This document shows positions 1 through 7,971 of a stretch of DNA of 64,000 bases, piece by piece; within the stretch, counting starts at the first letter, position 1; the number at the start of each line of letters is the position of its first letter. Under the pieces are notes generated by a model. It had not been told where the DNA came from. It did not search any database and saw only the letters and a program-made list of their open reading frames with translations. The stretch is taken from contig NZ_PUBZ01000114.1 in assembly GCF_003205875.1 (NCBI RefSeq), positions 62,001 to 126,000 on the forward strand. The letters are read 5' to 3'. The stretch comes from Herpetosiphon llansteffanensis. GTDB taxonomy: Bacteria; Chloroflexota; Chloroflexia; Chloroflexales; Herpetosiphonaceae. The position numbers and the translations under genes are program-made.

Positions 1-804
1 TTGAGCGAAGGCTTTGCCCAACCAGAATCGATGCTCCACAATCAGCTGAGCGATTTGTATCTGGTTTCGAATATTAATGGTACACCATTTGGCCGCGATG
101 ATAACGGCTATATCTCGCTCGTGAATCCTGATGGCACGTTGAAACAAGCCAAATGGATCGATGGCGCGAGTGCTGAATTTGAATTAAATGCGCCCAAAGG
201 CATGGCGATTGCCAATAATACCTTGTATGTGGCCGATTTGGATACGGTGCGATTGTTTGATCCCGTTTCGGGAGTGCTCAAAGGCACGATTGCCATCAGC
301 GGCAGCAGTTTTTTAAATGATCTGGTGGCGCGCGCTGATGGAACCGTTTTTGTCAGCGATATGGGAGTCAACGAGGATTTTTCGAGCACGAGAACTGCTG
401 CGATCTACCAAATTGACGCTGCGGGCAATGTTGCGCTGGCCGTCAAACTTGACGCTGGCAATCCCAATGGCTTGGCGATTGCTGCCGATGGCACGCTTTT
501 GGTTTGTCGCTACGATACAGCAGTTGAGATTTTTGCATTGGCTGCTGATGGTACGCTGCAACCCTATCGCAAGGCTAGTGCGAGCCAGCACGATGGCTTG
601 GTGGCGCTGGCAGATCAAAGTTTGTTAGTTTCAAGCTGGCAAACTGCTAGCGTTCATCAATTAATGGCTGATGGTAGCGAACGGATTGTGTATGTTGGCA
701 CAACTGGCGCGCCAGCTGATATTAATGTCGATGCCCAACGTGGCGGTCTATTAATGCCAATGATTGTGACCAGCCAAGTGGTACTATGGCCTTTAGCTGA
801 TTAA
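1..804 (+). CDS. SMP-30/NHL-type beta-propeller protein, 5' end outside window
   Basis: The last 267 residues of a protein whose start lies before the window. The visible part begins with a GFAQPES segment followed by LYLVSNINGTPFGRDDNGYI, which resembles the first blade of SMP-30/gluconolactonase-like propellers. Blade-like repeats follow (APKGMAIANNTLYVADLD, NPNGLAIAADGTLLV, HDGLVALADQSLLVSSW). Proteins of this type are calcium-dependent lactonases or plain sugar-binding propellers, often secreted; no catalytic assignment is possible here. It converges on the LPMO gene and the two share a terminator. The first codon in the window is TTG but no ribosome site can be seen, so I treat the gene as 5'-partial, probably missing a few tens of residues. 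Confidence 0.75.
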   Translation: MSEGFAQPESMLHNQLSDLYLVSNINGTPFGRDDNGYISLVNPDGTLKQAKWIDGASAEFELNAPKGMAIANNTLYVADLDTVRLFDPVSGVLKGTIAISGSSFLNDLVARADGTVFVSDMGVNEDFSSTRTAAIYQIDAAGNVALAVKLDAGNPNGLAIAADGTLLVCRYDTAVEIFALAADGTLQPYRKASASQHDGLVALADQSLLVSSWQTASVHQLMADGSERIVYVGTTGAPADINVDAQRGGLLMPMIVTSQVVLWPLAD

Positions 805-810
805 TTAAAT

Positions 811-852
811 ACAGCGCCGCAGGTTAATCTCAACCTGCGGCGCTGTTTGTTT
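811..852. terminator. Bidirectional hairpin terminator
   Basis: A perfect 15-bp stem (811-825 with 832-846) encloses a 6-nt loop and is followed by a T-rich tail. It lies between two convergent genes and can serve both. Confidence 0.85.
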
Positions 853-858
853 AATAAT

Positions 859-1806
859 TTAGTTAATCAATTGCCATAATGCTGGCACAGCCGCTGGCTC
901 CCAGCCAGGCAACGAGGTATGGGCTTGACGACAGATGTAGGTGTGGCCAGCGTAGGTCACGCCTGCGCCAGTGGCATAGCTGGTGTACGCTTGCCAAGCG
1001 GGTGTGCTTGGATTGGGCGTGGCGGTTGGCACGTTGGTTGGGCGTGGGGTCGCAACTGGCGTGTTGGTTGGCACGGTGGTTATCGTTGGGACGTTGGTGC
1101 TGGTTGGGCGTGGCGTGGCGCTTGGCACATTGGTCGGACGGGGCGTGGCGCTTAGCACATTGGTTGGGTTGATGCCACCAAAGCTCACATCCGAGCAGCT
1201 ATAAAATGCTTCTGGGCTATCCGAGCGCTGCCAAATTGCATAAATCAGATGCCGCCCTGTTTTGCCGCTCGGCAAGGTGGCATTGATCACATACGAGCCA
1301 TTAACCAACGCTGGATTCGTGACCGAAGCGAATGGCGTAGCCTCAAGATCCGACCATTTGAGTGGTTGGTTGGGGTCATAGCCAGTGCGCGTGAGATAAA
1401 AATCAAATGTGCCACGATGCGGCGCGGTGGCTTTGTACAAAAAGCTTAGTGAACTGCCTGAATTGAGTGGCGTTGCTGGCCAATCGCCGCGCGCTAGATC
1501 AAAGCCAGCATATTTTTCGCGGCCTGCGCTGCACAACTTGCCATCGGGAATAATGCTGCGATGGCGGCCAGCAGCATCGCCAATATTAACCTCGTTCCAA
1601 TCGTAGAGTGCTTGAGTTCCGCCGCGCTCGATTGCTGCGCGACATGCGGCGGTATCAGGTGTTTCTGGCCCTTCGAGAAAGCACGCGTACGTTCGGCTAA
1701 CTGGCGTTTGCAACGAACCATGAGCATGCGCTTGATTCCACGCAGCCAAGCCGACTAATAACGAACAACAACCAACCGCGAAACGTAGGATACGGCGTTG
1801 TACCAT
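859..1806 (-). CDS. Secreted lytic polysaccharide monooxygenase (AA10) with CBM5/12
   Basis: A copper-dependent oxidative enzyme that cleaves crystalline chitin (or cellulose) outside the cell. Start chosen at 1806 because an AAGGGGG ribosome site precedes that ATG; an upstream in-frame start adds 16 unlikely residues. A signal peptide ends ...QAHA, so mature residue 1 is His29, the first histidine of the copper brace. The second is His130 in TAPHRG, and the axial Phe is in EAFYSCSDV (about 201). The AA10 core spans roughly 29-211. A Thr/Pro linker of repeated ATPRPTN units follows, then a CBM5/12 chitin-binding module (about 270-315) with the spaced Trp/Tyr pattern AWQAYTSY...GWEP...LWQ. The CBM favours chitin as target. 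A 15-bp palindrome lies upstream. Confidence 0.93.
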   Translation of the reverse strand: MVQRRILRFAVGCCSLLVGLAAWNQAHAHGSLQTPVSRTYACFLEGPETPDTAACRAAIERGGTQALYDWNEVNIGDAAGRHRSIIPDGKLCSAGREKYAGFDLARGDWPATPLNSGSSLSFLYKATAPHRGTFDFYLTRTGYDPNQPLKWSDLEATPFASVTNPALVNGSYVINATLPSGKTGRHLIYAIWQRSDSPEAFYSCSDVSFGGINPTNVLSATPRPTNVPSATPRPTSTNVPTITTVPTNTPVATPRPTNVPTATPNPSTPAWQAYTSYATGAGVTYAGHTYICRQAHTSLPGWEPAAVPALWQLIN

Positions 1807-1882
1807 GGGATTTTCCCCCTTATAAACGCGCGGAGCAGCGTGGCTCCATTTCAATGGGTCTCCCGTTCATCCAACAGCGTGA

Positions 1883-1919
1883 TGTTTCTTTATAATTCCA
1901 GTGAAATTATAAAGAAACA
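1883..1919 (-). promoter_or_regulatory. Perfect 15-bp inverted repeat upstream of the LPMO gene
   Basis: TGTTTCTTTATAATT (1883-1897) and its exact complement (1905-1919) flank a 7-nt spacer, 77-113 bases before the LPMO start. It contains a TATAAT-like core. It could be an operator overlapping the promoter, or an RNA hairpin. No regulator is identified. Confidence 0.5.
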
Positions 1920-1983
1920 GAGCTAAAAGTCAATGATTTTTAAGAAATAGAAAGAATTAGATGGAAACACTCGAAGGCTTGTG

Positions 1984-2340
1984 TTTGATCCACGAAGGAC
2001 ACGAAGGGCACGAAGGGCAGAAACCGCGAAGATCGCGAAGGTTAAGTTTTTGATCCACGAAGGACACGAAGGGCACGAAGCTGGGGCTATGGGCTATAGG
2101 CTGGAGGCACAGGATAACCAACCGATCCCAGTCCCCGACCCCTGATCCCCATTTTTTGCCATAGATTGGCACAGATGTTGAAGATTAGATTCGTGCCAGC
2201 CCCCGACCCCCGATCCCTGATCCCTACTCCTATGTTCTATGCTCTATGCTCTATGTTCTTTCGGACTTCATCCTTCATAATTCATCCCTCATCCTTTTGC
2301 TCTGTTCTATGCTCTATGTTCTATGTTCTTTTTTGCTTCT
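1984..2340. repeat. Cluster of short dispersed intergenic repeats
   Basis: The gap between the LPMO and cellulase genes (1807-2573) has no gene. It holds a 32-bp direct repeat (1984-2015 and 2049-2080, containing CCACGAAGGACACGAAGG), stretches of CCCCGATCCCTGATCC type, repeats of GTTCTATGCTCTATG and of TCATCCTTCATAATTCATCC. The same words recur in other gaps of this window. Confidence 0.8.
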
Positions 2341-2371
2341 AGCATGAACTAACTATTTTAGCCCTAGAACA

Positions 2372-2398
2372 TTGACAGGATTGTAAAAATCATTTAAT
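2372..2398 (+). promoter_or_regulatory. Candidate sigma-70-type promoter of the cellulase gene
   Basis: TTGACA at 2372-2377 is followed after 15 bases by TTTAAT (2393-2398); an alternative -10, TAATCT, gives a 17-base spacer. An operator-like palindrome lies directly downstream. Confidence 0.45.
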
Positions 2399-2414
2399 CT
2401 TTGCCTCAATAAAT

Positions 2415-2430
2415 TTGGGAACGCTCTCAA
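2415..2430. promoter_or_regulatory. LacI/CebR-like operator candidate
   Basis: TTGGGAACGCTCTCAA is an imperfect palindrome (12 of 16 positions symmetric) with a central CG and resembles the TGGGAGCGCTCCCA operators of CebR-type LacI regulators of cellulase genes. It sits where transcription would start from the candidate promoter. Confidence 0.5.
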
Positions 2431-2573
2431 GTACTAGGCATAATCAAGCAGCTAGCAATGGCATTTGACTGCTTATTGTAGTGAGACCGATTCCAAATAC
2501 TGCTCTAATCGCTTACGTTGCACTATTGCAGCAGCTCGGTGTGTTGCAATAGCCCAAAAAAAGGATCGACCAA

Positions 2574-5012
2574 ATGAAGCTTCATTTCCAACGGCGGAAA
2601 CGATCGCGCACGCTGATAGCGGCTTGTAGCACAGTTGCCCTGACTGCTAGCGTGGCTTTTGGTAATATTTCCTCGGTGTTTGGCGTTGTTCAGCACGAAT
2701 CCTCAAATACTGCTGCGGCGCATCTGCCCTCGGCTGCCCTCGCCGCCTCATCGCTGATTCGGGTTAATCAACATGGCTATTTGCCGAATGCAGTTAAGCG
2801 CGCTAGCCTTGTCAATAGCAGCAACTCACCGGTGGCTTGGCAATTGCGCAATAGCTCAGGCGCGACGGTGCTTGCGGGCAATACCACGGTTTTTGGCTAC
2901 GATGCTAGCTCCGGCGATACGCTGCATATTATCGATTTTTCAGGCTACACTGGCACGGGCAGTAGCTTTACCTTGGCTGCCGCAGGCAATACCAGCCATC
3001 AATTTGAGATTAATTCGACTGTCTATCGCCAATTAAAATATGATGCACTCGCCTATTTCTACCATAACCGCAGCGGGATTGCGATTAGCATGCCCTATGC
3101 TGGGCGCAATGATTTAACACGGCCTGCTGGCCATGTTGGCATCGCTCCCAACCGTGGCGATACGAATGTGCCTTGTGCTGGCGGTACTGGCTGTAATTAT
3201 TCGTTGAATGTGGTTGGTGGCTGGTACGATGCTGGCGACCATGGCAAGTATGTGGTCAATGGCGGGATTTCGGTCTGGACATTGCTCAATCAATATGAAC
3301 GCAACCAATATTTTGGTTCGTCAGCAGCAGATTTTGGCGATGGCCGCATGAATATTCCTGAAAATGGCAATGGCGTGGCCGATTTGCTCGACGAAGCACG
3401 CTGGGAATTGGATTTTATGTTGCGCATGCAAGTGCCTGCTGGTCAGCCCCGCGCTGGCATGGTGCATCACAAAATGCACGATGCCAACTGGACAGGCATT
3501 CCATTGCGGCCTGATCAAGATTCGCAAGATCGGGTGTTGCGGCCACCAAGCACCGCCGCAACCTTGAACTTGGCGGCAACTGCGGCTCAAGGCTCGCGGA
3601 TCTGGCGCTCGCTTGATCCAGCCTATTCTGCCCGTTTGTTGAGTGCTGCCGAAACCGCTTGGGCAGCTGCCCGCGCCAATCCCAACATAATTGCTTTGGA
3701 TAGCGATGGCACTGGCGGCGGTTCGTATGGCGACCCGCAAGTTGGCGACGAATTTTATTGGGCCGCCAGCGAGCTGTACATCACCACTGGCAAAGCTGAA
3801 TACAAGAGCTATTTGCAAAGCTCAAGCTACTATCAAGATCTGCCGAGCGACTATAGCAGCCGTGAGCCAGCCATGACTTGGGGCACAACCGAGGCGTTGG
3901 GCACAATTTCGTTGGCCGTTGTGCCCAATGGTTTCAACAGCAGCGAATTGGCTGGCGTGCGTAACGCAATCACCAGCGCAGCTACGGTGTTTGCCAATAA
4001 CGTTTCAAGCCAAGGCTATGGCACGCCGTTGAGTGCGCCAAGCACTGGCTATCCGTGGGGTTCCAACTCGTTTGTCTTGAATAATGGGATTATTCTTGGC
4101 TTGGCCCACGATTTTACTGGCAATGCGAGCTATCTCAATGCCATGAGTCAAGGTATGGATTATTTGCTTGGGCGCAACGCCATGGATAAATCGTATGTTA
4201 CTGGCTATGGCGAAAACCCACTGCAAAATCCGCATCACCGTTTCTGGGCATTTCAGGCGAATGGAAGCTTTCCACGTCCGCCAGCTGGTGCGGTTTCTGG
4301 TGGCCCAAACTCGGCCTTGCAAGACCCGTATGCGCAAAGCATTGGCTTGCCTGGTTGCAAAGCCCAAAAATGTTTCGTCGATCATATTGAGTCGTGGTCA
4401 ACCAACGAAATTACGATTAACTGGAATGCGCCGTTGGCTTGGGTTGCAGCCTATCTTGATGAAAAAGCTGGTGCAGTAACGCCACCAACCGCCACGCCAA
4501 TTCCAGCAACTGCAACTCCAATTCCGGCAACGGCTACGCCACGGCCAGCGACCGCCACGCCAATTCCGGCAACGGCTACGCCGATTGGCCCAACCGCGAC
4601 CGCTACGCCAATTGTGCCAACCGCAACGCCACGGCCAGCAACCGCCACGCCTGTGCCAAGCAATACGCCGGTTGTGCCAACCCAAACCAATGGCAGCTGC
4701 CAAGTAACCTACACCGTTTCTAATCAGTGGCCAACTGGCTTTACCGCCGATGTCACGATTAAAAATAATGGTACGGCGATTAATGGCTGGAATTTAGCTT
4801 GGACATTCGCTGGCAATCAGCAAATTAGCAATTTGTGGAATGGTAATCTGAGCCAAGTTGGTCAATCAATTAATGTGACCAACGTCAACTGGAACGGCTA
4901 TTTGGCAACTGGTGGCACGGCGAGCTTTGGCATGCAAGCCAGCTTTAGCGGCACGAATGCCAAGCCAAGCAGCTTCAACTTGAATGGCGTTGCCTGTAGC
5001 GTTGCGCCATAA
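2574..5012 (+). CDS. Secreted GH9 endoglucanase with N-terminal Ig-like domain and CBM2
   Basis: An inverting beta-1,4-glucanase acting on cellulose outside the cell. AAGGA (2561-2565) precedes the ATG. A basic signal peptide covers about residues 1-36. A CelD_N-type Ig-like domain (about 60-145, starting IRVNQHGYLPN) precedes the GH9 (alpha/alpha)6 barrel (about 150-640). The barrel shows the nucleophile-side motif WYDAGDHGKY (Asp219, Asp222), the HHRF motif (His554/555) and the acid Glu612 in NEITINWNAPL. A linker of TATPIPA/TATPRPA units (about 641-705) leads to a C-terminal CBM2 (about 709-812) with conserved Trp residues in NGWNLAW, NLWNG and NVNWNG. The architecture is complete and full length. 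Its divergent neighbour is an LPMO, which suggests a local polysaccharide-degradation pair. Confidence 0.95.
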   Translation: MKLHFQRRKRSRTLIAACSTVALTASVAFGNISSVFGVVQHESSNTAAAHLPSAALAASSLIRVNQHGYLPNAVKRASLVNSSNSPVAWQLRNSSGATVLAGNTTVFGYDASSGDTLHIIDFSGYTGTGSSFTLAAAGNTSHQFEINSTVYRQLKYDALAYFYHNRSGIAISMPYAGRNDLTRPAGHVGIAPNRGDTNVPCAGGTGCNYSLNVVGGWYDAGDHGKYVVNGGISVWTLLNQYERNQYFGSSAADFGDGRMNIPENGNGVADLLDEARWELDFMLRMQVPAGQPRAGMVHHKMHDANWTGIPLRPDQDSQDRVLRPPSTAATLNLAATAAQGSRIWRSLDPAYSARLLSAAETAWAAARANPNIIALDSDGTGGGSYGDPQVGDEFYWAASELYITTGKAEYKSYLQSSSYYQDLPSDYSSREPAMTWGTTEALGTISLAVVPNGFNSSELAGVRNAITSAATVFANNVSSQGYGTPLSAPSTGYPWGSNSFVLNNGIILGLAHDFTGNASYLNAMSQGMDYLLGRNAMDKSYVTGYGENPLQNPHHRFWAFQANGSFPRPPAGAVSGGPNSALQDPYAQSIGLPGCKAQKCFVDHIESWSTNEITINWNAPLAWVAAYLDEKAGAVTPPTATPIPATATPIPATATPRPATATPIPATATPIGPTATATPIVPTATPRPATATPVPSNTPVVPTQTNGSCQVTYTVSNQWPTGFTADVTIKNNGTAINGWNLAWTFAGNQQISNLWNGNLSQVGQSINVTNVNWNGYLATGGTASFGMQASFSGTNAKPSSFNLNGVACSVAP
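4478..4680 (+). repeat. Tandem repeats encoding the Thr-Pro-Ala linker
   Basis: Repeated 15-21-bp units (for example GCAACGGCTACGCC) encode the ATATPIPATATPRP linker of the GH9 enzyme. The repetitive DNA makes the linker prone to length change. A related repeat encodes the LPMO linker at about 1009-1165. Confidence 0.8.
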
Positions 5013-5032
5013 TTAACTATCCCTCACCCCAA

Positions 5033-5068
5033 CCCCTCTCCCGCCGAGCGAGAGAGGGGCTTTTTTTT
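5033..5068 (+). terminator. Terminator of the cellulase gene
   Basis: CCCCTCTC (5033-5040) pairs with GAGAGGGG (5052-5059), followed by C and eight T. The stem is made from the GAGAGGGG dispersed repeat family seen at several other places. Confidence 0.75.
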
Positions 5069-5102
5069 ACCACCAAGCGCATGAGAAATTTGTTCATTGA
5101 AG

Positions 5103-5795
5103 CTAGATTGCAGGATTGTGGCAAATAACCCATGCTGCGCGACAGTCGCGGCGCAAATGGAGTTGGCGCGTAGGATCACTCCGATGCTTGATAATAAGAT
5201 ACTGTTTTCGAAATGGATTTTGACGAGCTAAAAAATCATACATTCCCCGATTCCAGTAAGCCTGCCGTTTCTGATGATGGTTGGTTTGGTGTTGTTCGAG
5301 CTGTGCGAGGGTTGTTGGCCTCGCGCGGGCGATAATTGCCGCAACTCGCGCTGGATTCAATTCAGGATGGCGATTTAATGGCACGACCCAATCACCAATA
5401 CGTGTCGGCTCGCCACAGTAGTAGTTGAGAATCGCAGGCACTAATGCATCAAGTGATGAATAGTAGCAAGAAAATTCATGATGCACTGGACCTGGAATAT
5501 AATCCCAAATTTTCCAATTACACGCTTGGTGATTTTCAATCTGGAGCGAAATTTTCGATACAAGACTATCTAATGGTCTTGGTATTTTCTCTTGGGTTGT
5601 GGCTTGCGATAGGTTGTAGGTTGGATGATTGCTTGGCTTTGTTACCTTCGCATACCAAAAATACGGTATTTGGATAGAATAATCTTGACTGTGCCGTTGC
5701 TGGACATATTGGATTACACCTGCAACTTCTTCTTCATCCCATTGATAGAATGTTACATCCAGACCTGCTGCTCGTAATGGCTCAAAACTATCCAT
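5103..5795 (-). CDS. Hypothetical protein, 230 aa
   Basis: I do not recognise this protein. It is soluble, without signal peptide or membrane segment, rich in aromatic residues and histidine (HHEFSCYYSSLDALVPAILNYY), and ends with a basic stretch containing RKQYLIIKHRSDP. The start at 5795 has AAGGGAG upstream at normal spacing; a start 7 codons earlier lacks one. It follows the M29 aminopeptidase by 26 bases on the same strand, so the two may be cotranscribed. Normal codon usage and a full-length frame support a real gene. The middle part (GEPTRIGDWVVPLNRHPELNPARVA) could be a small binding domain, but no function can be stated. Confidence 0.6.
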   Translation of the reverse strand: MDSFEPLRAAGLDVTFYQWDEEEVAGVIQYVQQRHSQDYSIQIPYFWYAKVTKPSNHPTYNLSQATTQEKIPRPLDSLVSKISLQIENHQACNWKIWDYIPGPVHHEFSCYYSSLDALVPAILNYYCGEPTRIGDWVVPLNRHPELNPARVAAIIARARPTTLAQLEQHQTNHHQKRQAYWNRGMYDFLARQNPFRKQYLIIKHRSDPTRQLHLRRDCRAAWVICHNPAI

Positions 5796-5821
5796 ACATC
5801 TCCCTTGTGAATTCATGCTAT

Positions 5822-6928
5822 TTAGATGATAAACTTACCATTGACATAACATAATTCATCGTTGGCGTAGACTTCTGCTTGACGCAAATCGCAGACTAAA
5901 TCCCAGTGCAGGGTTGATTGGTTTGTGCCGCCGCATTCGGGATAGGCATTGCCCAGCGCGAGGTGCATTGTGCCAGCCATCTTTTCATCAAAAATTGTTT
6001 GGCCAGTTGGATGTTTAATGCCTGGGTTGAGGCCAAAGGCAACTTCTCCAATATAGCGTGCTCCTGCATCAAGCTCCAGCATTGTGTGCAGAAAATCTTG
6101 GCCTTGTTCAGCGCTGGCTTGGGTTACTTTGCCATCTTCGATTACCAGTTGAATGCCGCTCACCAGATTGCCCAGATACAAGCTTGGGTAGCTGATGCTT
6201 AATCGGCCATTGACTGAATCTTCAATTGGTGCGGTAAATACTTCGCCATCAGGCAGATTGCGCTTACCAGCACAATTAATCCAGATGCGATTTTCGCAGC
6301 GATAACTCAAATCGACTCCTGGCCCGTGCATGCGAATTGTGTGACACGTATTGAGAAAATCGGTGATTTTTTGCTGTTGCTGATGGATTGTTTGCCATGC
6401 TTTGACTGGATCAGGCTGATCGAGCAAATAGGATTTAACCAGCAAATCCTCAAAATCCCACAATGACATGCCTGCATCTTGGGCAAAAGCCTGAGTGGGA
6501 TACAGCACATCGCACCAGCGCAGCTGGTTTTGGGCTGCTTTTGTGTTGAATAACGCTTGGACTGAACTCGCAGCGTTGCTTGCCAATTGCTGGCGTTGCT
6601 GATCAATGTGGTTGAATTGTTTGGTGTTGATTTCGCTGTAAATATCGCACCAAGCAGTCATGGTTTCGATTTCGTGGGCTAAAGTGCTGGGGATAAATTG
6701 CAGCTGAGCGTCGCTGCCCGCTTTGAGCAAAATTTCGCTAAATACTGGGTCGATAATTTTGGGAATAATCAAGGCTCCTGCGTGGAGCGCCTCGCGATAG
6801 AGCGCATACAACAACGGTTTGGCGATAGCCTCACCTTGAATCCGCAACAAATCGTTTGGTTGCAATTCTAAGGAATGCTGAACAATAATTTTTGCCAACT
6901 GCTGCCAACGCTGATCAAACACGTGCAT
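5822..6928 (-). CDS. M29-family aminopeptidase (AmpS/aminopeptidase T-like)
   Basis: A cytoplasmic metallo-aminopeptidase that removes N-terminal residues from peptides; the family binds two metal ions. The 368-residue product matches M29 length. The first Glu ligand lies in NLPDGEVFTAPIEDSVNG, the second in IGEVAFGLNPGI, and the His/Asp ligands in MHLALGNAYPECGGTN and LHWDLVCDLR near the C-terminus. The ATG at 6928 fits family N-termini (a FDQRWQQLAKIIVQHSL helix); a TTG extension of 16 residues is possible but unlike homologues. A hypothetical gene follows on the same strand. Confidence 0.9.
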   Translation of the reverse strand: MHVFDQRWQQLAKIIVQHSLELQPNDLLRIQGEAIAKPLLYALYREALHAGALIIPKIIDPVFSEILLKAGSDAQLQFIPSTLAHEIETMTAWCDIYSEINTKQFNHIDQQRQQLASNAASSVQALFNTKAAQNQLRWCDVLYPTQAFAQDAGMSLWDFEDLLVKSYLLDQPDPVKAWQTIHQQQQKITDFLNTCHTIRMHGPGVDLSYRCENRIWINCAGKRNLPDGEVFTAPIEDSVNGRLSISYPSLYLGNLVSGIQLVIEDGKVTQASAEQGQDFLHTMLELDAGARYIGEVAFGLNPGIKHPTGQTIFDEKMAGTMHLALGNAYPECGGTNQSTLHWDLVCDLRQAEVYANDELCYVNGKFII

Positions 6929-7217
6929 ACTCCCATTCAATGATTTAAATTCACCTGAGTGTAGTTGATTTGTCAACGTACATTTATTAAAACTAAAAAG
7001 CCCTCAACGGTGATTTTTTTAGCCACGAATTACACGAACGATAGTTGATTTACTTTAAGTGAAATTGATTGACAAAACAATCCACAGGATACATATTTGG
7101 GGGTGCAGGGGTATGAAAACCCCCTGCGTTTCCCGCTAGGGTGGGACGGAAGGGTGGCGATCCAAGTGGAATGACAAAATCAACCAAAAAGCGCCATCTG
7201 CAATAGGTTCATCAAAT
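6929..7217. other. Intergenic stretch with one G-rich hairpin
   Basis: No gene seen. GCAGGGG (7105-7111) can pair with CCCCTGC (7121-7127). The surrounding sequence is otherwise unremarkable. Confidence 0.5.
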
Positions 7218-7246
7218 TTGACAGCCAAAACAGTCTGTGCTATAAT
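7218..7246 (+). promoter_or_regulatory. Consensus sigma-70 promoter of tRNA-Ala
   Basis: TTGACA (7218-7223), exactly 17 bases, then TATAAT (7241-7246). Both hexamers are perfect. The tRNA begins 38 bases after the -10. Confidence 0.92.
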
Positions 7247-7283
7247 CGCCCGCGTTGTGAACAAACACACAACACCAATACAT

Positions 7284-7359
7284 GGGGGTGTAGCTCACTT
7301 GGTAGAGCGTCGCAATGGCATTGCGAAGGTAAGGGGTTCGATCCCCCTCACCTCCACCA
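7284..7359 (+). tRNA. tRNA-Ala (anticodon GGC)
   Basis: A 76-nt cloverleaf. The acceptor stem GGGGGTG/CACCTCC contains the G3:U70 wobble pair that alanyl-tRNA synthetase recognises. The D arm is GCTC...GAGC, the anticodon stem TCGCA/TGCGA holds loop ATGGCAT (anticodon GGC), and the T arm is AGGGG TTCGATC CCCCT. The 3' CCA is encoded. Confidence 0.97.
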
Positions 7360-7363
7360 AATC

Positions 7364-7391
7364 AACTCAAGGCTAATCCCTTGAGTTTTTT
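7364..7391 (+). terminator. Terminator of tRNA-Ala
   Basis: AACTCAAGG (7364-7372) pairs with CCTTGAGTT (7379-7387), then a T-rich run. Confidence 0.85.
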
Positions 7392-7476
7392 GTTTTAGCG
7401 TTGCAAAATAGCCTGCCGCTGCGGGTATAATAGGCCTCTGTCACGACCACCAGCCCCTTGGATTGAGGATCGTTCG

Positions 7477-7956
7477 ATGCAAATTCGTGAAGCTCGCTTT
7501 GATGAACATGGCCAAGCTTTGGAAATAATTCGCCAAGCTTTTGTTGAATATGAAACGCTGCTTGACCCGCCATCGAGCGTTGGCTGGGAAACAGTCGAGA
7601 CGTTTCGGGCGCGCATGGGCGATGGCGGTGTGTTGGTGCTGGAATCCAACCAAGCATTAATTGGCTGTGTGCTCTACGAACGCCGTGGCAACGATACGTT
7701 GTATCTCGGGCGTTTATCGGTGTTGCCAGCCTATCGCGGCCAAGGCTTGGCCAAACAGTTGGTGGCGGCGGTCGAAGCAATTGCCCAGGCCGAAGGTCGC
7801 CAGATCATTCAGATTGGCGTGCGCTTAGCTTTGCCCAACCTGATCGCCATGTATCAACAACTTGGCTATACGATTACCGACTATCATAGCCACCAAGGCT
7901 ACACCGAGCCAACCTATGTCACCATGCAGCATCAGTTACCACCGACCACAGCGTAA
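7477..7956 (+). CDS. GNAT-family N-acetyltransferase
   Basis: A 159-residue single-domain acetyltransferase using acetyl-CoA; the acceptor is unknown. The acetyl-CoA pyrophosphate-binding motif is RGQGLAKQLV after the LSVLPAYRGQG strand-turn (about residues 85-97), and the C-terminal strand contains NLIAMYQQLGYTI, typical of GNAT motif B. GAGGAT upstream supports the ATG. It lies 15 bases before smc and may be cotranscribed with it. Confidence 0.85.
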   Translation: MQIREARFDEHGQALEIIRQAFVEYETLLDPPSSVGWETVETFRARMGDGGVLVLESNQALIGCVLYERRGNDTLYLGRLSVLPAYRGQGLAKQLVAAVEAIAQAEGRQIIQIGVRLALPNLIAMYQQLGYTITDYHSHQGYTEPTYVTMQHQLPPTTA

Positions 7957-7971
7957 AAAGTAGGGCTTTGA

